A stretch of DNA of 6,587 nt from Deltaproteobacteria bacterium (GCA_947462115.1 CANHON010000267.1:1-6587); one strand, 5' to 3'. Counted from the stretch's first letter, positions 1 to 5,337 are shown. Numbers and translations are program-made. The notes: generated by a model from the letters alone, not told the origin.

Positions 1-72
1 CAGGTGCTCGACCAAGGACCAGCGGATCAGCTCTTCGTCATCCACCACGAGGATGGTGGCGCCGCTCGACAT
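1..72 (-). CDS. Response regulator, receiver-domain N-terminus (partial; probably NtrC-type sigma-54 activator)
   Basis: Only the first 24 codons are inside the window; the gene runs off the left edge. Reading from the ATG at 72 to 70 gives a start of MSSGATILVVDDEELIRWSL, the first beta strand of a receiver domain followed by the paired acidic residues D11 and D12 that help bind magnesium at the phosphorylation site. The phosphorylated aspartate itself lies outside. The LIRWSL stretch after the acidic pair is frequent in NtrC/AtoC-type regulators (receiver, AAA+, Fis-type HTH), so a sigma-54 activator is the best guess. The AAA+ domain cannot be seen, and a simpler receiver protein is possible. 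A CGGAG ribosome-binding site (79-83 on the plus strand as ctccg) lies 6 bases before the ATG. The gene diverges from the Crp/Fnr gene at 348, which has a sigma-54 promoter; the pair probably forms one circuit. Confidence 0.85.
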   Translation of the reverse strand, partial: MSSGATILVVDDEELIRWSLVEHL

Positions 73-186
73 GGTGCGCTCCGGGGCATGGGGGCAACTG
101 ACTCTGTGACCCGTGCTATTTCGCCCAGGCGGCCGCGTCACCCTTGGGCCGCGGGGGCGGCTTCCGAGCCACCGACCCCTCCAAAG

Positions 187-213
187 CGGCGCGAATGGGG
201 CGTGGCCGCGCCG
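187..213. promoter_or_regulatory. Inverted repeat in the divergent intergenic region (possible enhancer site)
   Basis: CGGCGCG at 187-193 is matched by its reverse complement CGCGCCG at 207-213, with a 13-base spacer. It lies about 92 to 118 bases upstream of the predicted sigma-54 transcription start (about 305), a usual distance for an activator enhancer site. In DNA this GC-rich, a 7-base arm pair arises often by chance, so this is only a candidate. Confidence 0.2.
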
Positions 214-240
214 ATTCTGGGCCAGCGCCGAGCCCCCCAG

Positions 241-250
241 CTGCGCGCAG
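241..250. promoter_or_regulatory. Perfect 10-bp palindrome upstream of the sigma-54 promoter
   Basis: CTGCGCGCAG is a perfect palindrome centred about 60 bases upstream of the predicted start of the Crp/Fnr transcript. It could be an operator or activator half-site. All but four of its bases are G/C alternation, so chance is a fair alternative. Confidence 0.25.
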
Positions 251-266
251 ACCGCCGGGAGGCTGA

Positions 267-281
267 CCCAGATTAGCTGGG
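267..281. promoter_or_regulatory. 5-5-5 inverted repeat overlapping the -24 element
   Basis: CCCAG at 267-271 and CTGGG at 277-281 are exact reverse complements around the AT-rich spacer ATTAG. The right arm covers the GG of the sigma-54 -24 element (280-281). A protein bound here would compete with RNA polymerase, so it could be a repressor operator. It does not match an FNR box (TTGAT-N4-ATCAA). Confidence 0.3.
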
Positions 282-294
282 CACACTTTTTGCT
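280..294 (+). promoter_or_regulatory. Sigma-54 (RpoN) -24/-12 promoter of the Crp/Fnr gene
   Basis: The sequence reads GGCAC (280-284), five bases, then TTGCT (290-294). This matches the conserved part of the sigma-54 consensus TGGCAC-N5-TTGC(A/T), with GG at -25/-24 and GC at -13/-12 exactly 12 bases apart. The only departure is G instead of T just before the GG. Transcription would start near 305, giving a leader of about 43 bases before the ATG at 348. The divergent gene next door looks like a sigma-54 activator, which supports the call. Confidence 0.75.
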
Positions 295-347
295 CATGGA
301 GAGATCCCCGGAGCAGAACCCAGTGACCCCTGCGGGACGGAGCAGCC

Positions 348-1142
348 ATGAGCGTGTCCATGCCGAACCTGACCACCCCTACCCTTCGCGCCGCCATCGG
401 TCGGCCGGGCTTGGAGCCCGCCCACCTCGTCGCCTCTCGCGGCGCCGCCTGCGGGAGCTGCGGCTCCGCCTGCCCCTGCGCCCGCCCCTGTTCGGACTCC
501 GACCTGAACATGGACCTGATGCGGCACGGGGAGCCGGTGCGGCTGCGGCGGGGAGAGGTCATCTGGGAGCAAGGCCAGCCCGCCGACGCGCTCTACGTGA
601 TCTGCACCGGCGCCACGAAGCTCTCGCGCAAGTGGCCGGATGGCCGCGAGATGATCCTCGATCTGGTGTTCCGCGGCCACATGATGGGCGAAGAGGCGGC
701 GGTCGCGGGCGCGGTCCACGCCACCACGGCCGTCGCGCTGGCGGCGGGGCGGGCCGTTCGACTGGAGGGCGCCGCGCTCCGCAAGCTGCTGGCCGCCGAT
801 CCCGCGCTCTGCCAGCGCTTGCTGAACGTCGCGGTGGAGCGCCAAGCCAACTTCGCCCGGCGCCTGGACGAGCTGAACCACGGGGCGGTCGAGAGCCGCC
901 TCGCCCGCGTGCTGCTGCGGATCGGCGAAGAGGTGGGCCTCAAGGACTCGCGCGGGGTCTTTGTGCCGGTGCACCTGAGCCGCGGCGACCTGGCTGACCT
1001 CGTGGGCTGCCGCGTCGAGACCACCATCCGGGTGATGACCCGCTGGCAGCGCGAGGGCGTGGTCGAGACGCAGCGCGAGGGCATCGTGCTGCGCGCGCGG
1101 GAGGTGCTGGAGGTCGCGGCCCGCGAGGGCATCGCCGCCTAG
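348..1142 (+). CDS. Crp/Fnr-family transcriptional regulator with N-terminal FNR-like cysteine cluster
   Basis: A 264-residue cytoplasmic DNA-binding regulator. The N-terminal extension holds C35, C38, C42, C44 and C48 (CGSCGSACPCARPC). C35-x2-C38-x5-C44 has the exact spacing of the E. coli FNR iron-sulfur ligands C20, C23 and C29. The cyclic-nucleotide-binding-like beta-roll follows (about 60-145), then a dimerisation helix (about 150-192), then a winged helix-turn-helix (about 205-250). In the HTH, LADLVG leads into the recognition helix VETTIRVMTRW. E224 and R228 correspond to the DNA-reading E209 and R213 of FNR; the S212 position is I227, so the target may differ from the FNR box. FNR's fourth ligand, C122, aligns by my count with V137, so it appears absent; C42, C48, C86 and C155 are other cysteines. 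ACGGAG at 337-342 lies 5 bases before the ATG; ATG at 360 is a less likely start. It probably senses oxygen or redox/NO through a cluster, but this is inferred from spacing. Confidence 0.92.
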   Translation: MSVSMPNLTTPTLRAAIGRPGLEPAHLVASRGAACGSCGSACPCARPCSDSDLNMDLMRHGEPVRLRRGEVIWEQGQPADALYVICTGATKLSRKWPDGREMILDLVFRGHMMGEEAAVAGAVHATTAVALAAGRAVRLEGAALRKLLAADPALCQRLLNVAVERQANFARRLDELNHGAVESRLARVLLRIGEEVGLKDSRGVFVPVHLSRGDLADLVGCRVETTIRVMTRWQREGVVETQREGIVLRAREVLEVAAREGIAA

Positions 1143-1157
1143 CGGAGGGGGGCGGCA

Positions 1158-1186
1158 GCGGGGGCTCCTTGACGGGAGCGCCCCGC
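1158..1186. terminator. Hairpin between converging genes, likely bidirectional terminator
   Basis: GCGGGGGCTCC (1158-1168) pairs with GGAGC, a one-base bulge (1180), then CCCCGC (to 1186), around the hexaloop TTGACG. This gives an 11-bp, very GC-rich stem. It starts 16 bases after the stop of the Crp/Fnr gene and lies 38 bases beyond the stop of the minus-strand gene that ends at 1224. Only a short TT follows on the plus strand, so it is not a textbook intrinsic terminator, but its place between two converging genes fits the role. Confidence 0.55.
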
Positions 1187-1223
1187 CCCTTCCACCGACC
1201 CTCAAGGGGCGATCAGCGGGACC

Positions 1224-2156
1224 TTAGAGGCCGTCGGCGCTCGAGGCCATGCCCTGGATGCCGGTGAGCGCCACCCGGTCGGCGAACTTGGTGCCGGGGT
1301 AGACCTCGAGGATCTTGACCTCGACGTCATTCCAGGTGCCGTAGTAGCCCTGGACCGCCGGCACGTTGACCACCTGGGGGGTCAGCACGTCGGGCAGCTC
1401 AAAGACCGAGGTGCGGCCGTCGGTGGTGACGCTGACCTTCTTCGGCCGGGCGTGGGTCTTGGCGCCGGCGCTGAGCTTCACCGAGGACAACATCACGCCC
1501 TTGGCCTTGAGCGTGAAGCCCGCGCCCTCCGCCGGGGCCACCCACTGGGTCTTGGCGTTCTTGTCGGTCAGCGCCTCGCGCGTGCCCTCCGACTCGCTGG
1601 AGATGGCGGTCACCAGGGGCATGACCTCAAACTCGCCGAGGACCACCAGGGCTTCGCTGATGGCGAGGTTGGGGTAGTCTTTGCCCTCGTAGACCTCGAG
1701 CACCTCGATCTTGACCTTGCCGCCGAACTCGCTGTCGGCCTTGATGTTGGCGACGTCGATGATCTGCATGCCGATCTTGTCTTCGAACTCGGCCTCGACC
1801 GGGGAGCCGACCGGGGCGAGGTCGCCGCTGTCGTTCGCGACCATGGCCGAGATCCGCACCTTCTTGACCCGGGAGTAGTCGGCGAAGGTGTCCTCGTCGC
1901 GGGCGAAGCCGGTCACCAAGCCGATCTTGTCGACCTCGACGCGGGGCACGTCAATGATGATGTACTCGCCGACGTTCTTGGACTCGCCGGGGAGCATCCA
2001 GCAGGTCTCCATCTTTCCGTCGAGGGCGGCCTGGGCGTTGTAGTAGTTGGCGCCCTGCTTGGTCTCCTTCTTGAAGGTGGAGACGGTGGCGCCGGCGTGG
2101 GCGAGGGCCGGGGCGAGCAGCCCGATCGACAGGGCGGAGACGGTGCGAAGCTTCAT
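1224..2156 (-). CDS. Secreted protein with two discoidin-like/NADase-type glycan-binding domains
   Basis: 310 residues. MKLRTVSALSIGLLAPALAHA is a clear Sec signal peptide with an AHA cleavage site after A21 and no lipobox, so the product is periplasmic or secreted. Domain 1 (about 24-175) has the hallmarks I associate with the NADase-type glycan-binding domain of myxobacterial proteins: ALDGKMETCW (44-53), VGEYIIIDV (62-70), SRVKKVRIS (95-103) and EVYEGKDYPNLAISE (154-168). Domain 2 (about 181-305) is a weaker copy: LTDKNAKTQWV (196-206), RPKKVSVT (237-244) and EVYPGTKFADRVAL (284-297). The two EVY(E/P)G blocks show internal duplication. C52 is the only cysteine. The family is a beta-sandwich thought to bind carbohydrate; the ligand here is unknown. 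GGAGGT (plus-strand 2161-2166) lies 4 bases before the ATG. The gene follows a terminator by only about 40 bases, so its own promoter, if any, must lie within or before that hairpin. Confidence 0.8.
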   Translation of the reverse strand: MKLRTVSALSIGLLAPALAHAGATVSTFKKETKQGANYYNAQAALDGKMETCWMLPGESKNVGEYIIIDVPRVEVDKIGLVTGFARDEDTFADYSRVKKVRISAMVANDSGDLAPVGSPVEAEFEDKIGMQIIDVANIKADSEFGGKVKIEVLEVYEGKDYPNLAISEALVVLGEFEVMPLVTAISSESEGTREALTDKNAKTQWVAPAEGAGFTLKAKGVMLSSVKLSAGAKTHARPKKVSVTTDGRTSVFELPDVLTPQVVNVPAVQGYYGTWNDVEVKILEVYPGTKFADRVALTGIQGMASSADGL

Positions 2157-2168
2157 CTGGACCTCCGA

Positions 2169-2190
2169 GCGCGGCCCCGTGGGGGCGCGC
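2169..2190 (-). promoter_or_regulatory. Leader hairpin just upstream of the ribosome-binding site
   Basis: On the plus strand GCGCG (2169-2173), a bulged G, then CCCC pair with GGGG and CGCGC (2182-2190) around a GTG triloop. In the minus-strand transcript this is a 9-bp stem ending 2 bases before the GGAGGT Shine-Dalgarno of the 310-residue gene. Such a structure could hinder or shape ribosome access, but chance pairing is easy in this GC content. Confidence 0.4.
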
Positions 2191-2197
2191 GGCGCGT

Positions 2198-2232
2198 CAA
2201 AAACAGGGCGCTACCCGGTTCGGCGGGCGCCC
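2198..2232 (-). terminator. Rho-independent terminator after the 454-residue lipoprotein gene
   Basis: In minus-strand sense, GGGCG and CGCCC (plus-strand 2228-2232 and 2206-2210) form the outer stem. CCCG and CGGG (2224-2227 and 2214-2217) form the inner stem around a 6-base loop, with a 3-base bulge on one side (2211-2213). The minus strand then reads TGTTTTTGA, a good U-tract (plus-strand 2197-2205). It lies about 70 bases beyond the lipoprotein stop at 2305. It also sits only about 40 bases before the start of the next gene, which makes it a possible attenuator for that gene. Confidence 0.7.
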
Positions 2233-2245
2233 GGGGCTGTCGCGC

Positions 2246-2254
2246 ACTGTAGCA
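2246..2254 (-). promoter_or_regulatory. Possible extended -10 promoter element upstream of the 310-residue gene
   Basis: The minus strand reads TGCTACAGT, a TGn plus a -10-like hexamer (TACAGT, 4 of 6 to TATAAT). No convincing -35 is seen, as expected if an extended -10 is used. A transcript starting near 2239 would carry both hairpins (2232-2206 and 2190-2169) in its leader. This is a weak signal. Confidence 0.25.
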
Positions 2255-2304
2255 CGGGGCGGCCAGCGCTCCGTCCGCGCGCCCGGCCTCGGCTCCGCGG
2301 GCTT

Positions 2305-3669
2305 TCAGCCGGGCTCGACCACGTTGGAGATCGCGATGTCGATGCCGCCGAAGCCCTCGCCGGTCGGCACCCGACCGTCGGCCCCGACCGTGCCGACCGG
2401 CTCGCCGACGTCGTTGAGCAGGCCGTCGGCGTTGGTGTCGGCGAAGGCCCACAGGTAGACGAAGCTGTTGGCGGGCAGCAGCAGCGAGAAGTCCTTGCTG
2501 GCCGCGCCGGAGAGCTCCGCCCAGCTGAACTTCTGGCTGTCGAGCACCAGGGGCGAGTCGAACTCGAACTCCCGGCTGGGGCGGCTGGTGAGGGCGACCA
2601 CGTGCACATCGGAGCCGGCCGCGAGCTCGGCGAAGCTGCCCTCGGCCATGCGCACCTGACCGCTGAGGCGGGCGAACTGGATGGGCGTGACGCCGGGGCC
2701 CTCGCCGAGCGGGATCATGATCGGGTAGTTGTTCATGTTCGCGTTGCCGACGAACACCGGGTTGCTGTCGTTCGCCCCGTCGGTGCTGAACACGCCCCAC
2801 TTGTCGTTGGGGTCGAACAGGCCGTTGCGGTTGCCATCCCAGGCCGCGACGAGGCGCATGGGGCCGTAGTCGGCGCAGACCTCGAGGCTGTAGCTGGCGC
2901 GGGCGCCCTCGCCGGTGGTGGGCGGCTCGACGGTGACGACGTGGAAGGGGCCGTTTCCGGCCTCATCGACCAACATCACGCCGATCGGCCCGCCAAAGTA
3001 GTTGAGCGTGACCGTGACCGTGCCGGTGATGGTGACGGTGCCGGCGTCGCTGCACACGATCTCGGGCTGGTTGAGCGCGAGGATGTCGATGTTGACGTCA
3101 TCGAACACCGCACCGTCGGAGAGCAGCAGCGCGTCGGGGAAGACGCCGCGGGGGTCCTCGCTGCCGATCACGCCGTCGCCGAGCACGTCCAGCGCGGCAT
3201 AGACGATGATGTTGGACTCGGCTTGGGTGCCCACCCGCATCTGGTAGGGGCTGGTGCCCATCTCCGGCGCGTCGATGGTCTCGGTGCCGGCGTAGAGCTG
3301 GGTGGGCGCGCTCTCGGTGGGGGCGGTGTAGGCGCCGACGAACAGCGCGCCGAAGGGGAACTCGGTGTAGCCGGCCTCTTCCCAGGTCACGATCCGGCGC
3401 TCGCCGTCCATGTCCTCTTCGGCCAGCGTGACCGTGACGTTGCCGTTGACCCAGCCCTTGTAGGGGTAGGACTCGATGTCGTAGTAGTCCTCGGCGTCGG
3501 GCTCCACGCCGCCGTCGCCGCCCGCCCCGTCCTGGCCCGCGTCCTCCTCTTCGGCTTTGGCCTTGTCGGCGGCCTCCTTGTCGGTGCAGGACACCAGCAG
3601 GGGGAGGCTCAGCAGCAGGGCGCGACCGATGGTGGGGGCAGTGGGGACGGGTGTGCTGCGCGGGGACAT
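2305..3669 (-). CDS. Lipoprotein with three repeated beta/calcium-loop domains (paralogue A)
   Basis: 454 residues of an unrecognised family. The signal sequence ends in the lipobox LVSC, so C28 should be lipidated. An acidic Ala/Glu/Asp/Gly linker follows (29-62). I read three domains, each starting with a strand of the type [VIL]-x-G-x-V: domain 1 about 72-199 (VNGNVTVTL), domain 2 about 212-322 (ITGTVTVTL), domain 3 about 333-450 (LSGQVRMAE). Each has a hydrophobic strand running into an Asp/Asn loop: YAALDVLGDG (157-166), DGNRNGLFD (278-286) and ADTNADGLLN (410-419). The last two resemble EF-hand/dockerin calcium loops. A strand of the type I-x-I closes each domain. Cysteines besides C28 are C206 and C265, a possible disulfide in domain 2. 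The protein aligns along its length with the neighbouring 477-residue lipoprotein; 25 of 42 residues match without gaps at 392-433. CGGAG (plus-strand 3675-3679) precedes the ATG by 5 bases. It probably sits at the outer membrane; its function is unknown. Confidence 0.85.
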   Translation of the reverse strand: MSPRSTPVPTAPTIGRALLLSLPLLVSCTDKEAADKAKAEEEDAGQDGAGGDGGVEPDAEDYYDIESYPYKGWVNGNVTVTLAEEDMDGERRIVTWEEAGYTEFPFGALFVGAYTAPTESAPTQLYAGTETIDAPEMGTSPYQMRVGTQAESNIIVYAALDVLGDGVIGSEDPRGVFPDALLLSDGAVFDDVNIDILALNQPEIVCSDAGTVTITGTVTVTLNYFGGPIGVMLVDEAGNGPFHVVTVEPPTTGEGARASYSLEVCADYGPMRLVAAWDGNRNGLFDPNDKWGVFSTDGANDSNPVFVGNANMNNYPIMIPLGEGPGVTPIQFARLSGQVRMAEGSFAELAAGSDVHVVALTSRPSREFEFDSPLVLDSQKFSWAELSGAASKDFSLLLPANSFVYLWAFADTNADGLLNDVGEPVGTVGADGRVPTGEGFGGIDIAISNVVEPG

Positions 3670-3692
3670 CGACGCTCCGGTCGGCCGAGAGG

Positions 3693-3722
3693 GGGGCGGC
3701 GCGCGGAGAACCGCGGCGCCCC
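3693..3722 (-). terminator. GC-rich intergenic hairpin between the two lipoprotein genes
   Basis: GGGGCG (3693-3698) pairs with CGCCCC (3717-3722), and CGCGG (3702-3706) with CCGCG (3711-3715), around an AGAA loop. A small asymmetric internal loop separates the two stems. It lies about 40 bases after the stop of the 477-residue gene. No U-tract follows, so it may act as an inefficient terminator, a processing site or an RNA-stabilising structure between co-transcribed genes. Confidence 0.4.
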
Positions 3723-3760
3723 GAGCTTAGCGCAGGGGCCGAGGGTCTGGCAGGCGAGGC

Positions 3761-5194
3761 TCAGAGGACCTCGGACAAGACGAGGTTGATCCCGCTGATG
3801 TTGCTCCGCGCCACCTCCATCCGGCCGTCCACGCCCACGCTCGACACGTACTCGCCGGTCTCGTTGACGAGCTGGTTGCCGTTGGGGTCGGCGTAGCCCC
3901 ACAGGTAGACGACGGAGTTGGCCGGCACGAGGAGGTCGAAGTTTTTGCTCGAGGTGGTGTCCAAGCTGTCGGTCGTCCAGTCCCAGGACTCGGTCGAGAA
4001 GTCGGCGTCGGTCGTGACGATGTTGAACTCGGAGTTCGGCCGGTACTTGAGCGCCGAGACGTAGACGCTGGTGCCGGTGAGCGCCGGGATCGACCAGCCG
4101 GAGATGGTGCCGGTCAAGCGCACGAAGGGGATCATGCTGAGGCCGACCTCGCCCGCCAGCGGGATCTGCACCGGGTAGTCCACGAGGTCGGTGTCGCCGA
4201 CGAGGATCGGGTTGCCGTCCACGTCCGGCGTGAGGATGGTGGCGCCCCAGGTGTCGGCCGGGTCGATCATCGTGTTGCCGTTGGAGTCGATCGCGCCGAC
4301 CAGCTTCTTTTGACCGAGGTAGCGGGGCACCTCGAAGCTATAGTCGCCGACGCTGCCCTCGTCCGCCGGGCTCAGCGGGGCGCGGGTCGAGGCGATGGGG
4401 CCGGTGCCGTCGAGGTGGAGCAGCATCACCCGGGCCTCGGTCACGCCGTAGCCGGCGCCCACGATCGCCTGGCCGCTGATCGTGATGTTGTCGTCGCCGC
4501 CGGTGCCGCCGCCGGTGCCGCCGCCGCCCGACATGTCCACGTCGACGAGGATGGTGATGTCGATGTTGTTGATCACGTCGCCATCGGCCACCGGCACCAG
4601 CATCGGCCACACGCCGGTGGGGTCGTCGGTCGCGACGATGTCGTCCTGGCCCACGTCGAGCGAGGCGTAGACCGCCAGCTCACCCGCGGCGGTCATCGCC
4701 ACCGGCAGGCTGTAGGTGTTGACCGGGGCGGGCGTGCCGAGCACCGTCGTCCCCGCGTAGGACACGGTGCCGGCGGCGTCGGCGGTGCCGGCGACAAAGA
4801 TCTTGCCGTAGGGGAAGTTCACGAGGCCGGTCCCGGCGTCGAAGAACGGGCTGTCCTCCCAGGCGAGGGGCGAGACCACGCCGGCGGGGGAGGTCTGGCT
4901 GAGCTCCACCCGGATGGTCCCGGTGATCGTCCCGGTGATCAGCGTGACGCCGCCGTCATCATCGCCCCCGGTGTCCACCCCGCCGTCGCCGCCGAGGTCA
5001 TCGCCGCCAGTGTCCACCCCGCCGTCGCCGCCGAGGTCATCGCCGCCGACGTCATCGCTGCCGCAGCCGTCCCCGCCGCAGTCGTCCCCGCCAGCGTCGA
5101 CGCCCCCGGTGTCTTTGGGATTCTGGGGCTCGCAGGCCAGCAGGGCGAGCAAGGCGAGGGGCGCGAGCGGACGGTGAGCGGGGCGGTTGAGCAT
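3761..5194 (-). CDS. Lipoprotein with three repeated beta/calcium-loop domains (paralogue B)
   Basis: 477 residues, from the ATG at 5194. The frame is open back to 5293, but the upstream part is not signal-like. The 5194 start has GGAGGT (plus-strand 5199-5204) 4 bases before it and places the lipobox LLAC at residues 18-21. After C21 comes a long Gly/Asp linker (27-83) with two cysteines (C39, C44) and a 13-residue tandem repeat (50-75). The three domains are about 86-219, 237-347 and 358-475, starting ITGTITGTI, ISGQAIVG and LTGTISGW. Loops are DVGQDD (180-185), DSNGNTMID (303-311) and ADPNGNQLVN (435-444). Gly/Thr linker SGGGGTGGGTGG (222-233) joins domains 1 and 2; paralogue A has no such linker there. 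Shared blocks with paralogue A include LLVPANSVVYLW against LLLPANSFVYLW. It follows the OmpA-family gene by 143 bases. It is probably an outer-membrane surface or periplasmic lipoprotein of unknown role; the calcium binding is inferred from loop shape. Confidence 0.85.
   Translation of the reverse strand: MLNRPAHRPLAPLALLALLACEPQNPKDTGGVDAGGDDCGGDGCGSDDVGGDDLGGDGGVDTGGDDLGGDGGVDTGGDDDGGVTLITGTITGTIRVELSQTSPAGVVSPLAWEDSPFFDAGTGLVNFPYGKIFVAGTADAAGTVSYAGTTVLGTPAPVNTYSLPVAMTAAGELAVYASLDVGQDDIVATDDPTGVWPMLVPVADGDVINNIDITILVDVDMSGGGGTGGGTGGDDNITISGQAIVGAGYGVTEARVMLLHLDGTGPIASTRAPLSPADEGSVGDYSFEVPRYLGQKKLVGAIDSNGNTMIDPADTWGATILTPDVDGNPILVGDTDLVDYPVQIPLAGEVGLSMIPFVRLTGTISGWSIPALTGTSVYVSALKYRPNSEFNIVTTDADFSTESWDWTTDSLDTTSSKNFDLLVPANSVVYLWGYADPNGNQLVNETGEYVSSVGVDGRMEVARSNISGINLVLSEVL
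4971..5048 (-). repeat. 39-bp tandem direct repeat (two copies) in the linker of paralogue B
   Basis: Copies at 4971-5009 and 5010-5048 differ only at their last base. Translated on the minus strand each gives the 13-residue unit GGDDLGGDGGVDT (residues 50-62 and 63-75 of the lipoprotein). A degenerate third copy (GGDDDGGV) follows. The length is a multiple of three, so copy-number change would lengthen or shorten the linker without a frameshift. Confidence 0.9.
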
Positions 5195-5262
5195 CGGAAC
5201 CTCCAACGGGCCCGGCGAGGCGCGGGCGCGGAACGTGGGGCCGCCGGGGACGGCCTGCGAGG

Positions 5263-5293
5263 AGGCTACGCCTGGAGCTGCTCTTTTTGCCAA
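5263..5293 (-). promoter_or_regulatory. Possible sigma-70-type promoter for the 477-residue lipoprotein gene
   Basis: The minus strand has TTGGCA (plus-strand 5288-5293, 5 of 6 to the -35 TTGACA) and, 19 bases on, TAGCCT (5263-5268, 3 of 6 to TATAAT). The -35 sits in the only A/T-rich patch of this gap. The spacing is long and the -10 poor, so this is tentative. Confidence 0.25.
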
Positions 5294-5325
5294 AAATCAG
5301 CAAAGGGGGGGGGATGCCCCGCCCC
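5292..5325 (-). terminator. Probable terminator after the OmpA-family gene
   Basis: In minus-strand sense a G-rich arm (plus-strand 5317-5325) pairs with a run of nine C (plus-strand G9 at 5305-5313) around a 3-base loop. This forms two 4-bp blocks separated by one mismatch. It is followed by TTTGC and then TGATTTTT. The stop of the OmpA-family gene is 13 bases before the hairpin. The split T-rich stretch makes termination plausible but perhaps incomplete. Confidence 0.5.
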
Positions 5326-5337
5326 CAGCCCGATCCG

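Noticed and set aside
73..347. A second sigma-54 promoter or an FNR box for the divergent response regulator
   Set aside because: GCAA at 94-97 is followed by a TGTGAC stretch with the wrong spacing for a minus-strand -24/-12 element. No TTGAT-N4-ATCAA-like sequence was found.
113..997. Overlapping long frames (plus 113-997 and minus 294-1205) over the Crp/Fnr gene
   Set aside because: Their products are Arg/Gly/Pro/Ala-rich with no domain, whereas the frame starting at 348 encodes a complete Crp/Fnr protein.
2047..3789. A 580-codon open frame on the plus strand opposite the lipoprotein gene
   Set aside because: It lies antisense to a gene with a lipobox, a ribosome-binding site and a full-length paralogue. 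Its translation is an Ala/Gly/Val/Asp/His-rich mix without a recognisable domain, typical of the mirror frame of GC-rich genes.
5195..5293. Longer N-terminus for paralogue B starting at 5293
   Set aside because: It would put 33 non-hydrophobic residues before the signal peptide and bury the lipobox. The ATG at 5194 has a GGAGGT site and gives a standard lipoprotein signal.
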